Below, in pieces: positions 1 through 9,600 of a stretch of DNA of 45,242 nucleotides. The notes below the pieces were generated by a model that ran no database searches, was not told the origin of the DNA, and was given only the letters and a program-made list of their open reading frames with translations. The DNA is from CAZDAW01 sp964503685. GTDB taxonomy: Bacteria > Chloroflexota > Anaerolineae > Anaerolineales > Anaerolineaceae. The position numbers were made by a program, and so were the translations under genes. The stretch is taken from positions 1-45,242 of the forward strand of contig CAZDAW010000018.1 of the NCBI GenBank assembly GCA_964503685.1, written 5' to 3'. Numbering within the stretch: position 1 is the stretch's first letter; every line of letters starts with the position of its first letter.

Positions 1-20
1 AGTCCCCGAAGGAAAATTAA

Positions 21-1346
21 CTATTCCACGTGATTGAAATGATTATTATTCGCCCTGCCGATGCCAAAATATTTAAATCCATAAGCGCGCATCTTTTCTG
101 GATCCCATAGATTGCGCCCATCAAAAACCACAGCTGTCTGCATGGATGCATATATCTTTTCAAAATCAAGCTGTTTAAATTCGTTCCAATCTGTGATCAG
201 AATCAACGCATCAGCTTTTTCTGCAACCTGATAAGGGTTTTCACACATCTTCACTTTGGGCAGCACTTTTTCTGCCAGTTCCATTGCCTGTGGGTCATAC
301 GCCTTGATAGTGGAACCCTCGTTTTCCAGTAAATGGATGATTTCCAGAGCTGGCGAATCGCGGATATCATCGGTGTTGGGTTTGAAAGACAGGCCAAGGA
401 TACCGATGACCTTATCATTCAATCCACCCAGGGCGCGGCGCAGACGCATCACGGTTCGCCGGCGCTGGTTACGGTTGATATCCATCACTGCCTGAAGAAG
501 CTGGGGTTGTGTGCCATGCAAAACGGCCATATGCGCTAACGCTTTGACATCCTTGGGAAAGCAGCTTCCGCCCCAACCCAGGCCGGCGTCCAGAAACGCA
601 GGCCCTATTCGCTTATCCAAACCCATCCCCTTGGCAACATCGCATACATCAGCGCCCAGTTCTTCACAGATGTTGGCAATCTCATTGATGAATGAGATTC
701 GGGTGGCCAGAAAAGCATTCGAGGCGTACTTAATCATTTCTGCTGTGCGCAAATCGGTGATCTGAATCGGGCAACGCAGGGTATTATATAATTGCGCCAC
801 ATGCCTGGCTGCATCGAGGTCCAACGAGCCCAACACTACCCGGTCTGGGGCCATAAAATCGCTGATAGCCGAACCTTCCCGCAGGAATTCAGGATTGGAT
901 ACTACGCTGAATTTCAGATGCTTGCCGTTGCTAGTTTTGCTGATGATATCTGCCACCCAGTCACCCGTGCCTACGGGGACGGTGGATTTGTTGATGACAA
1001 TGATCGGATGATCAACTGTTCGGGCAATCGCTTCAGCAACCTGGCGGACATATTGCAAATCCGCTTCGCCGTCCACGCCAGATGGCGTCCCGACTGCAAT
1101 GAAAACAAACTCTGCATCCTTCAGAGCGGTGGGATAATCAGTTGTAAAAAACAGTCGTCCCATTTTAGTGTTGCGTTCAACAATCTCTTTCAAACCAGGT
1201 TCATAGATCGGCATCACACCCTGTAAGAGTTTATTGATTCGCTCCTCGTCCACATCCAAACAGACAACCTGGTTTCCAAGATCTGCAAAGCAAGCCCCCG
1301 TTACGAGCCCAACATAACCCGTACCAACAACACAAATTGAACTCAT
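21..1346 (-). CDS. ugd: UDP-glucose 6-dehydrogenase
   Basis: Oxidises UDP-glucose to UDP-glucuronate with two NAD+, supplying uronic acid for exopolysaccharide or glycolipid synthesis in the cytoplasm. The N-terminus carries the Rossmann loop VGTGYVGL and ends its first beta-alpha-beta unit at CLDVD. The middle has the family signature NPEFLREGSA and the helix KYASNAFLATRISF, and the catalytic cysteine lies in GGSCFPKD (Cys262 of 441). Length fits the bacterial UgdH/TuaD family. An in-frame GTG at 1352 would add two residues, but AGGAG (1354-1358) sits one base from it and seven bases from the ATG at 1346, so I take the ATG. It lies downstream of and codirectional with the PAS kinase gene but is separated by about 230 bases with a possible promoter. 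No sugar-polymer genes adjoin it in the window. Confidence 0.96.
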   Translation of the reverse strand: MSSICVVGTGYVGLVTGACFADLGNQVVCLDVDEERINKLLQGVMPIYEPGLKEIVERNTKMGRLFFTTDYPTALKDAEFVFIAVGTPSGVDGEADLQYVRQVAEAIARTVDHPIIVINKSTVPVGTGDWVADIISKTSNGKHLKFSVVSNPEFLREGSAISDFMAPDRVVLGSLDLDAARHVAQLYNTLRCPIQITDLRTAEMIKYASNAFLATRISFINEIANICEELGADVCDVAKGMGLDKRIGPAFLDAGLGWGGSCFPKDVKALAHMAVLHGTQPQLLQAVMDINRNQRRRTVMRLRRALGGLNDKVIGILGLSFKPNTDDIRDSPALEIIHLLENEGSTIKAYDPQAMELAEKVLPKVKMCENPYQVAEKADALILITDWNEFKQLDFEKIYASMQTAVVFDGRNLWDPEKMRAYGFKYFGIGRANNNHFNHVE

Positions 1347-1481
1347 TGACACGCTCCTAATTTTTTTTATGGATGACGCCAGTCAATAACCGATTTAGTT
1401 TCACCAGCGCAACCGCTTTATCGCCAGCGTCATAATCACTTAACAAAATGCCCTAATTGATTATCGGCTCAAGGCGTCATA

Positions 1482-1510
1482 ATTATACCCCATCCGAAAA
1501 ATTATTCACG
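1482..1510 (-). promoter_or_regulatory. possible promoter for the UDP-glucose dehydrogenase gene
   Basis: On the minus strand there is a perfect TATAAT (plus-strand 1482-1487), about 135 bases upstream of the start codon. The matching -35 position holds only a weak hexamer (CGTGAA at 1505-1510). The call rests mainly on the -10 match and the 230-base gap to the upstream gene. Confidence 0.3.
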
Positions 1511-1580
1511 ATATTTTTACACCCCTTGCCGTTGTTCACAAAATTACACCATGACCGATGGATGACCTCATCAATCATAT

Positions 1581-4500
1581 TTAACCCAGTGTAAAGTAAA
1601 ACGTTGCACCCTGGTCTGGAGCGCCTTCCGCCCACACCCGCCCGCCAAGGCGGTGAATGATGCGTTGCACCAGTGCAAGTCCGATACCTGTGCCTTCAAA
1701 CTGCTCTGCCGTCGCTAGCCGCTGAAACGCCTGGAATAATTTATGGGTATGCGCCATATCGAACCCAACGCCATTATCGCGCACATAATAAGTCTTTACA
1801 TCATTTTCTTCCATCACCCCAAATTCGATCTTCGCCTGCTCTCGCTTACCAGTAAATTTCCATGCGTTGCGCAGGAGATTTCCCAAGGAAATATACATCA
1901 GGTTGTTATCGGTTCTGGCAACACATACATCGGGGAGTATCACATCCACATTCCGGTCAGGCTGCGAGGCGCGTAATTCGGCAAGCACATCGTTGGCAAT
2001 TTTACACAGATCCACATCTTCAATGTGGATTTGGCTGCGCGTTACACGCGAGAACTGCAACAGATCATCAATGAGTTTACCCATGAATACGCTTGAATTG
2101 CGAATGCGGTTGAGGTAACCTTTACCATTTTCATCCAGCTGTGCGCCGTAATCTTCCAGCAATATCTGGCTGAAGCCGTTCATGGCGCGCAGGGGCGCTC
2201 GCAGATCATGCGACACCGAATAGGAAAATGCCTCAAGTTCCTGATTGGTCATTTCGAGTTGAGCTGTGCGTTCCTGTACACGTTGTTCAAGTTCTGTATT
2301 CAGACGCAGGATTTCTTTTTCGGTGTTTTTGCGCTCGGTGATATCACTGAAAATCGTGGCGAATCTTCCCCTGGCAGGAGATGTCACCGAAATATCATAA
2401 TACTTTTGATGTGGAGCAAAGAATGTCTCAAAATGTTCAGGTTCCCCGGTTTGGGCCACCCGGGCATAAATATCGAGATAAGGAGCAGACTTCGTATCAT
2501 AAAGTTGCGTCGCCAGCCGGCCAATCACCTGATTGGCTTTTTGCCCAATAATCACTTCGTAAGCCGGGTTGATGCTCAGCAGGATATAATCAATCGCCTT
2601 TCCGGTTTCATCATACACGATTTCATGCAGAGCAACACCCTCGCTCATGCTATTGAAAAGCATGCTGAACTTGCTCTCGCTCTCATGCAAGGCCTGTTCA
2701 GCGCGTTTACGCTGGGTAATGTCTTCAAAGAGTACACATACACAATCATCCGGTAATGGAAAAGCCTGGAATGCAAAGCAAGATTGCATGATACGATCAT
2801 CGTCATAATCAAGTCTCTCGATCGCAAATGGCTTCCCGCTGCGGACGACATCAGCAAACTTTCTCGGTATATCCTGTAAGCGCAGGTTAGGAAAAATTTC
2901 ATCGATCGTTTTACCGATAATCGCCTTGTGATCCAATCCCAATGCGGTTGTTGCTGCAGGGTTCGCTTTCAGCATACGTAGACTTCTATCATCTTCCCGA
3001 TCATCAAGATGGTAAACATACAATCCCGTATTCATTCGCTCGATGACGTCAGCAGATTGCTTGAGTTCCTTTTCTGCCTGAGTGCGTTTTGTAATATCTT
3101 CGACCGTCGCTACCATACCTGTGAATTCGCCGTTCTCAGAGAGCAACGGAACGCCATTGATTGATAAATACACTCGCTGTCCATCGGGCCTCTCTACAGC
3201 TTCATGGAATTCCCATATAGGTTTTTGAGTTTTCTTAACCTGTGAAAAAGGAAGGTCAGCTTCAGACAGCGGATTCCCGTCAAAATCGGTCGAACGCCAG
3301 GCAGGTGTGTTATATTCACGAGAAGTGATATCGTCTTTCGACAAACCAAATATCGCTTCTGCATGTGTGTTGGCGTAGGTGATCTTTCCGAACTCATTGA
3401 CAAAAACGATGCCCATCGGGCTGGCTTCCATCAGGAGTTCGATTCGATTACGCTCCTGGCGTAACGCATCTTCCATCTCAATCCGTTCGGTGATATCTCG
3501 CGCCGCGGCATAGATCAGTTTTCCGGCAGGAGCAGAACGCCATTCAATCCAGCGATAACTGCCATCTTTACAGCGATAGCGGTTAACAAAATTGATCACT
3601 GTCTCTTGGTTAACCAATTGGGCAACAGCCCCCTCTGTTTTATTAATATCATCCGGATGAACGAAGTCAAAAAAACTCCTTCCGGTCAATTCAGTTATTG
3701 GATAACCCAGTGTAATTTCCCAGGCCGGATTCAGATGCAAAAAGTAACCATCGGTATTGGCGATACATAACAAATCCAAATTGATATCAAAAAATTGTTT
3801 CAGTTCTGCAGTTTTCTGACGCAATTTTTCCTCATCAAGTTTACGTTTAGTGATATCCCGAACAAAAGCCCACATACCGATTGGTATTCCCACATTATCA
3901 CGCAACAGAATCGTCCTTAATTCGACAGGAAAGATGACGCCATCTTTGCGGCGGTATTCCTTTTCATAGACATCAGAATAGCCTCTTACCATCACCTGTT
4001 CTTTGACTATATCATCTTCATATGCATGCCACTTTTCTGGCGTAATATCACAATATTTGAGCTTGTACATCTCCTCGGCGCTGTATCCGAGCATATTCAG
4101 GAAGATATCATTGAATTCCAGAATATAACCTTCCATATCCACTCTGACAAAGGCATCCATCATACTGCCGTACAACTGACGATACCGGTATTCGGATAAC
4201 TTTAATGCTTCATCTGCCTGTTTAAAATCACTGACATTTATCAATGAATATAAGGCTCTTGACCAGGTGATTTCAAAACCGTGTAAAATGCTTGCTCTCA
4301 GGCTGACATAGATTGTCCTGCCGTCATAAGTATTCAGAACAGTATCAGCTACAAAGTTATTATTACCCTCTGCAAGAGTAATCAACTGTTCCTTTAATAC
4401 ATCACCCAATTTATTGGCATATAACCATTTTCCCCCATTCATAATTTGGGATTTATCTTCGAGCCCAATCAATTCGAGCGTGGCCTGGTTGATATTGAGT

Positions 4501-4946
4501 ATCTTAATCAAAGAAATGCAAGCTTGCGCCTCTGCGGGATGTTCGGCAAAATAACGTCGCCACTCTGTTACACCTTGCCCGCGTAATTCATCCAGGCGAT
4601 GCTTCACCGCCGATAAATCGACTTCCCATAACGAAATGGGATAATCGTCAAAAAGTTCCCGATAATGGCCGGCGTCAATCTGCAAAGCCTTAAAACGTCC
4701 TCTTATTCGACGGAAAGCAAAAAAAACTATAACAAGGGCGACAAATACAATTACCAGAATCAGCAGAGTTTCTACAAAACTGAATGGCAGATTCTTTTGA
4801 TATAAAGAGCCGGACAAATGATTAATCGTTCCACCCCCATGTTGATCAAAAAGTAAAACCGGCGCGCCAACCAACATCTGAATAAATGCGCCACAAGGCG
4901 CTTTGACGACTCTTCGATGTGTCAACTTCCTCGTCCAAATCTTCAT
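1581..4946 (-). CDS. membrane-anchored histidine kinase with about six PAS domains
   Basis: Sensor kinase that autophosphorylates on a histidine and passes the phosphate to a receiver partner; none is adjacent, so it is an orphan. Numbering from the start used (1121 residues): hydrophobic segment about 59-79, then PAS-type units at about 95-245, 250-375, 382-492, 505-625, 640-750 and 756-870, most ending in the DITxRK/DITERK linker. A coiled coil follows at about 870-905, then the HisKA H-box SVSHDLRAP (His913), the N-box with NLLRNAWKF, the G1 box DNGVGFD (about 1057) and the G2 box GTGIGLA (about 1085). All catalytic boxes look intact. The open frame extends to 5015, but ATG 4946 has GGAG six bases upstream while 5015 has no ribosome site. 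Residues before the membrane segment look unlike a sensor domain, so input is probably cytoplasmic through the PAS units. Ligands cannot be read from sequence. Confidence 0.9.
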   Translation of the reverse strand: MKIWTRKLTHRRVVKAPCGAFIQMLVGAPVLLFDQHGGGTINHLSGSLYQKNLPFSFVETLLILVIVFVALVIVFFAFRRIRGRFKALQIDAGHYRELFDDYPISLWEVDLSAVKHRLDELRGQGVTEWRRYFAEHPAEAQACISLIKILNINQATLELIGLEDKSQIMNGGKWLYANKLGDVLKEQLITLAEGNNNFVADTVLNTYDGRTIYVSLRASILHGFEITWSRALYSLINVSDFKQADEALKLSEYRYRQLYGSMMDAFVRVDMEGYILEFNDIFLNMLGYSAEEMYKLKYCDITPEKWHAYEDDIVKEQVMVRGYSDVYEKEYRRKDGVIFPVELRTILLRDNVGIPIGMWAFVRDITKRKLDEEKLRQKTAELKQFFDINLDLLCIANTDGYFLHLNPAWEITLGYPITELTGRSFFDFVHPDDINKTEGAVAQLVNQETVINFVNRYRCKDGSYRWIEWRSAPAGKLIYAAARDITERIEMEDALRQERNRIELLMEASPMGIVFVNEFGKITYANTHAEAIFGLSKDDITSREYNTPAWRSTDFDGNPLSEADLPFSQVKKTQKPIWEFHEAVERPDGQRVYLSINGVPLLSENGEFTGMVATVEDITKRTQAEKELKQSADVIERMNTGLYVYHLDDREDDRSLRMLKANPAATTALGLDHKAIIGKTIDEIFPNLRLQDIPRKFADVVRSGKPFAIERLDYDDDRIMQSCFAFQAFPLPDDCVCVLFEDITQRKRAEQALHESESKFSMLFNSMSEGVALHEIVYDETGKAIDYILLSINPAYEVIIGQKANQVIGRLATQLYDTKSAPYLDIYARVAQTGEPEHFETFFAPHQKYYDISVTSPARGRFATIFSDITERKNTEKEILRLNTELEQRVQERTAQLEMTNQELEAFSYSVSHDLRAPLRAMNGFSQILLEDYGAQLDENGKGYLNRIRNSSVFMGKLIDDLLQFSRVTRSQIHIEDVDLCKIANDVLAELRASQPDRNVDVILPDVCVARTDNNLMYISLGNLLRNAWKFTGKREQAKIEFGVMEENDVKTYYVRDNGVGFDMAHTHKLFQAFQRLATAEQFEGTGIGLALVQRIIHRLGGRVWAEGAPDQGATFYFTLG

Positions 4947-5044
4947 ACCAAGCTCCATCGGCAAGAATAAAATATTTACCTGTAATCGATCGGAATGATG
5001 CAAACGATATTGCATGAAGATGCAGGAGAGATTTGTTTTTTATC

Positions 5045-5073
5045 ATTATATAGTGTTATTGAGGTAATTAAAA
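5045..5073 (-). promoter_or_regulatory. possible promoter for the PAS histidine kinase gene
   Basis: A perfect TATAAT on the minus strand (plus 5045-5050) with a poor -35 (TTTTAA, 5068-5073, 17-base spacer). Transcription would begin near 5038, inside the longest possible reading frames. That favours the downstream start codons at 5015 or 4946. Confidence 0.3.
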
Positions 5074-5254
5074 CTCATTTCCGGGTTAATTTACCAAAAA
5101 AACAAAAGAAACATTTGCAGCGATTTCGGACAGGAAACCATCAGTAGAAATTAAATTCAATAAAATATTGTATACTAGATGTATCACCAATAAACCAATC
5201 GATTCAACTTTTCGGTAACATCTTTCAACAAAATAACCCGCCAGGTGTAATGTC

Positions 5255-5755
5255 ATGAAAGCTGTCGTGGTTTACGAATCGCTGTGGGGAAATACCGCTG
5301 CCCTCGCCCGCGCCATTGCCGAAGGCATCGGGCATAAAACACCTGCGCTCTGCACCGGCGAAGCCACTGCCAAAGTCCTTGCCGGCGTCGATTTACTCGT
5401 GGCAGGTTCGCCGATGCTCACCAATCTGCTATCCAATGAAGCGATTCGCCAGAAAATCGGCGCCAACTGGGAAGGCGATCCATCGCCGCCTGATCTTTCG
5501 CACCCTTCCCTGCGCACCTGGCTCAAGTCGGTGCCCAGGGGAAAAGGTCGTTCAGCAGCTTTCGAGACATGCATCTGGCTGTCGTTTGGACAAGCCGCTG
5601 CGGCGACCCTGAGCCGGCTGGAAAAAGCCGGTTACCGCCCTCTCGATGAACCACGCTGCTTCATCGTCCTCGGCGCATTCGGCCCGCTGCGCGAAGGCGA
5701 ACTGGAAGCAGCCAAAAAATGGGGAGCAGGACTTGCCAGAGCCATGGGCGGATAA
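5255..5755 (+). CDS. flavodoxin-like protein, copy 1
   Basis: Small FMN-binding-type electron carrier or flavodoxin-domain protein (166 residues). The start KAVVVYESLWGNTAALARAIAEG has the flavodoxin beta1/phosphate-loop layout (a Glu-Ser-x-Trp-Gly-Asn-Thr loop in place of the usual Thr/Ser-x-Thr-Gly-x-Thr), followed by a second strand VDLLVAGSPML and a third near FIVLGAFGPL. It is preceded by AGGTG (5243-5247) seven bases from the ATG. It is followed 97 bases on by a clearly homologous second copy in the same direction. No redox partner is adjacent, so the role is open. FMN binding is inferred from fold similarity, and the loop differs from classical flavodoxins. Confidence 0.85.
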   Translation: MKAVVVYESLWGNTAALARAIAEGIGHKTPALCTGEATAKVLAGVDLLVAGSPMLTNLLSNEAIRQKIGANWEGDPSPPDLSHPSLRTWLKSVPRGKGRSAAFETCIWLSFGQAAAATLSRLEKAGYRPLDEPRCFIVLGAFGPLREGELEAAKKWGAGLARAMGG

Positions 5756-5852
5756 TGCCGCATACAACCCGGTCAGCATTTTTTCCGTATAAGATAAAAA
5801 TATCAGGGCTTCTAATATTCTGATAAAAATATATGAAAGGTGGATAAATACA

Positions 5853-6350
5853 ATGAAAGCTATTGTTGTGTATGAATCATTTTGGGGGAACACGGCCGCT
5901 GTCGCCCGGGCCATCGCCGAAGGCATCGGCGAGGGAACCCAGGTGCTTTCCACAGCCGAAGCCACGGGCGCGGCCCTCGCCGGTGTTGACCTGATCGTAG
6001 CCGGCTGCCCCATCATCACATTCAGGCTGCCAAACGATGAAATTATCAAGAACCTGAAAACCAATCAGAGCGGTGGGCCAAAACCGCCCGACCTTTCGCA
6101 GCCATCGATGCGCACGTGGCTCGATTCTTTGCCTAAAGGCAGCGGACGCGCTGCAGGTTTTGAGACACGCGTCTGGTGGTCGCTGGGCAGCTCTGCCGGG
6201 GCCATTCTGACCGGACTGGAAAAAGCCGGCTACCGTCCACTCGATAAACCGAAACGCTTTATCGTTAAAGGGGCCGTCGGCCCATTAAAAGATGGCGAGT
6301 TGGAAAAAGCCAAACAATGGGGCGCTGAACTCGCCCGGGCGATGAGATAA
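5853..6350 (+). CDS. flavodoxin-like protein, copy 2
   Basis: Paralogue of the preceding gene (165 residues). The same blocks recur in order: YESFWGNTAAVARAIAEGIG, VDLIVAGCPI, PPDLSQPSMRTWLDSLPKG, GLEKAGYRPLD and FIVKGAVGPLKDGELE. By eye well over half of positions match copy 1, so this is a tandem duplication that has since diverged. A strong AAAGGTGG (5836-5843) lies nine bases before the ATG. The short spacer from copy 1 contains TATCAG/CTGATA arms (5801-5806, 5820-5825) that could be a weak operator. Start and length agree with copy 1. Function is an unspecified flavin-dependent electron transfer or sensing role. Confidence 0.85.
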   Translation: MKAIVVYESFWGNTAAVARAIAEGIGEGTQVLSTAEATGAALAGVDLIVAGCPIITFRLPNDEIIKNLKTNQSGGPKPPDLSQPSMRTWLDSLPKGSGRAAGFETRVWWSLGSSAGAILTGLEKAGYRPLDKPKRFIVKGAVGPLKDGELEKAKQWGAELARAMR

Positions 6351-6636
6351 ACAAAACAATATCCCCAGGTTGATATTCTTAAGTATAGATAAATCCACTT
6401 TGCCCCATGCTTAACTGCTTTGCCCCGTTTCGCTGAGTTTGAAGCGATATCTCGCAGAAGCGAGCGCAGCCAGAGATGAGCCTTTGAGCTCTTGCAGTAA
6501 CACTGCGTCAGGAATGAAGGGCAGGATTACTGACAATAGCGTTAGCATGACGACCTGCCCTTCAACCTGAACCACCTTCCTCTCCTCTGCTCCAGGGTTT
6601 TATCAGAGAGACAGAGAGACTTTTACCCTTTCTGAT
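6351..6636. other. non-coding spacer between convergent genes, rich in short hairpins
   Basis: No credible gene. Between about 6417 and 6564 several short inverted repeats follow one another: TCGCT/AGCGA, ATCTC/GAGAT enclosing CTCGC/GCGAG, GCAGT/ACTGC with a 3-base loop, and an 11-bp pair at 6515-6525/6554-6564. It separates the convergent flavodoxin and nuclease genes, so some of this is likely transcription termination. Confidence 0.5.
6515..6564. repeat. 11-bp perfect inverted repeat, possible bidirectional terminator
   Basis: TGAAGGGCAGG (6515-6525) pairs with CCTGCCCTTCA (6554-6564) around a 28-base loop. It sits in the spacer between two convergent genes, which suits mRNA 3'-end formation. 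Neither side carries a long T-tract, so intrinsic termination is uncertain. Confidence 0.45.
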
Positions 6637-9600
6637 TTATTTTTGTACAACGATATTGCCGCCTTTCAGAGGCTGGTTTGCCCCATTGTCGTAGATCAGA
6701 CCCTCGCCTTCGGCCGCGCCGCTCCAGATGCGAATGCGGAATTTATCCGGACGGCCGTCGATTGCAGTGACCCGGAATTTGTAGCCGCTTACCCCATTGA
6801 CCCATCCCACTCCTTTAAACTCGGCCGTTTTACCGTTGACCACCAGCCATTCATAGCTGCTGCTCTGGAATACCATCGGACCGGCATGGAAAATGAAGGT
6901 AGTGACGCCTGAAGGAACGACGCTGCTGGACTTCTTATATCGGGCAACCAGAGCGAATGTGGCAGTACCAGTGGCTGACGGGTTAGCAAGATACGCGCCC
7001 GCAGGCGACTTGAACCACCCACCGCCGGTGACAAACCCGCCTGATGGATTATAGATCACCACATATTCAAAGACCTGTGTCGCCGAAGCGCCGTCCTTGT
7101 CCGTCAGCGTCATGGTGATGTTGTATAACCCGGCTTTGGTATATTTGTGCGTCCCACTCACCGTACCGGAGCCGTTCGTCTCGCTGACCATTCCGGCGGT
7201 CGTGGCGCCATCGCCCCAGTTGATCGTTGCCGTGTGCGTATCCAACATGCCAGGGTCGCTAAAAGCTGCACTGATACTGACGTTAACCTTGATCTTCACC
7301 GGCAAAGTTGGCGCATTGATGGCGCCAAGGATCGGCGCAGCGTTGGTCACGTTCACCGTCGCGCTGTCTGCCGCACTCAGGCCGCCTTCGTCAGTAACCT
7401 GCACGGCGACCGTGCGGCTGCCCGGCCCGTCCAATCCTGCCGCCGAAAACTCGACCGTCTGCCCGGCTGTTTCAAATACGCCGTCGTTGTTCAAATCCCA
7501 GGCGTAGGTGAGCGCGTCGCCGTCCGGGTCAGACCCGGTCGCGCTCAGCGTCACACTCGAACCTTCGGGGACGCTATATGGGCCGCCGGCGTCCACAGCG
7601 GGAGCGCTGTTGAAACGCAAATCCACCAGCACCGGATCGTGATCGGAGATGCGGAATTCATCCGACGCGTAGAGCGACACCAGTTGGCCGGCCGACTTGT
7701 AATTGGTGTTGTAATCCAGCGACGAAGGTTCGTCGGCGTTAATATGCCAGTCAGCGACCCCGGTCACCTTGGAAACGATCGAATTCGAACCCAAAGCATG
7801 ATCGAGGTAGCCCGACTGCCCGTCGTACACGTAGGAATAGGCTTCCGCGCCCAGGCGATCGTAGATCAGGTTGGCGTACCCGGCGGACTTGATCGCCGTG
7901 ATGGGATCTTCCTTCGCGTAAGAGTTGAGGTCGCCCATGATCAGGATATCAGTTACGCCCGTACCGGTCGGGTCGCTTGCCAGCCAGGTCGTCAGAGCAT
8001 TAGCAGCGTTGACGCGGACTGTATTGCAATTGCCCTGTCCGTCGCCCTGATCAGGCAGATCGCAGGCGCTGCCTTTGCTCTTGAGATGATTGACGCTGAC
8101 CACAAAGCGCGCCCCGTTGGAATTCTGCTCGAAGGCCTGCGCCAGCGCCGGGCGGTTGCGCGCCTCGCCGTCGCCGCCGTTGACGAACTCGACGCTGTTG
8201 AGCGCCGCTGTCTGCCCGACAGGGGTCACCCTGGCAGGCCTATACAGCACACCCACCTTGATGGCATCCGTACCCAAGGCATTGACCTGTCCAGTGGCTG
8301 CATCCACATCAACGAAAGCGTAAGTTCCCGGAGCAGTTGCCTCGTTGAGCTTATTCACCAGGAACTGGATGGCGCTGGCGCTCCCGTAGCCATCATTCTC
8401 TATTTCGATCACGCCGATTACATCCGCCTGCGCGCCAACGATGGCTGCTACCGTCTTGGGCCACTGACGAGCAAATTCCTCGGCATTTTCCGCCCCGCGG
8501 CAGTCAGTTGCTCCGCCGCCTACCCCCAGTGTACAGGCGCCTGCTCCAAAAGTGTTGAAGAAGTTAAGCAGGTTCATTCCGGCTACACGCAAGTCGCCGG
8601 TTAATACCGGCGCGCTGGCCGGACGCGGGTTGGTCGTTCCATCGAAGCTGACTGCCCCCACCGGCTGGATGCGGTAAACGCTGAAGCGCTGTTCCAGAAC
8701 ACCGGTCAGCCCATGAACGGTGTAGCCAGTGCGCAATGTATTCGCTGCGCTCAGCCCGCCGGGTTCAGGGTAACGAATCGGATCGATATTCTGCTGATTG
8801 TTGGCGTCATCCAGCAAAATGCGGCTGCGATTGTTCAAGTCCTGCAACTCGAGCGCCGGCGGCCCCGGATTGACAACATTCGTCGGGGTGAACAACCGCC
8901 CATTGACCGAGAGGCTGACCTCGCCGTAACGCCCCAAGGTGTAATGCTCGGTGACTGTCAGGTCTTGAGGAATGCTGACCAGCATACTCTCGTAACTTTC
9001 CCAGTCGTTCAGGTTGGCGACTGGCAGGCTGACTGTGGCCGGGGTGACGCTGTTGCCAGTGCTGCACACAATAACGTTGCTCACCGAACCCAGTTCGGTC
9101 AGATAAGCGCCGCTGCCGCCGCTGGTTTCATATTCCATCACCTTACCGGTCACACGTACTTTATCGCCCACACTGACCGGGTAGCCGGTATTGTAAATGA
9201 ATATACCTTCGGAAGTAGCCGGGTTGCCGTCAACATCAACATCCTCTTCCTGCATGTGATAACCGCTGAACTGGCCGGCGCCCTGCAAATCGCTCACCAC
9301 TACACCTTCAACGGTGACAACCGAACCGATGATCGGGCTGGTCAGTCCGCTGCCCTGAACCGCGCTGATCAACGTCGCCGGGTCGCCGCAGGCCTGCACG
9401 TCGGCGGTGGTGAAGCCGAAACTATGATCGGCTGCCATCGTATCGGGCGGGTCGTCAGCATCCTGGTCGCTGACCAGAGCGGCGTTCACCGTTACCGTGC
9501 AGGTTTCATTAGCATAGAAATCAACATCCGGATTGAGCGTGTAAGAAACCGGTCCACCGCTCACCGCGGCTGTATGCGCCCCGCTGCTGGCGCACGAGAT

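Noticed and set aside
4846..5046. 66-codon minus-strand frame starting at 5046 beside the PAS kinase start
   Set aside because: Its ATG overlaps the TATAAT -10 box, so it would lie upstream of the predicted transcript, and it has no ribosome site.
5793..5832. Direct repeat GATAAAAATAT at 5793-5803 and 5822-5832 between the flavodoxin genes
   Set aside because: Low-complexity A+T sequence; too little to call a regulatory repeat.
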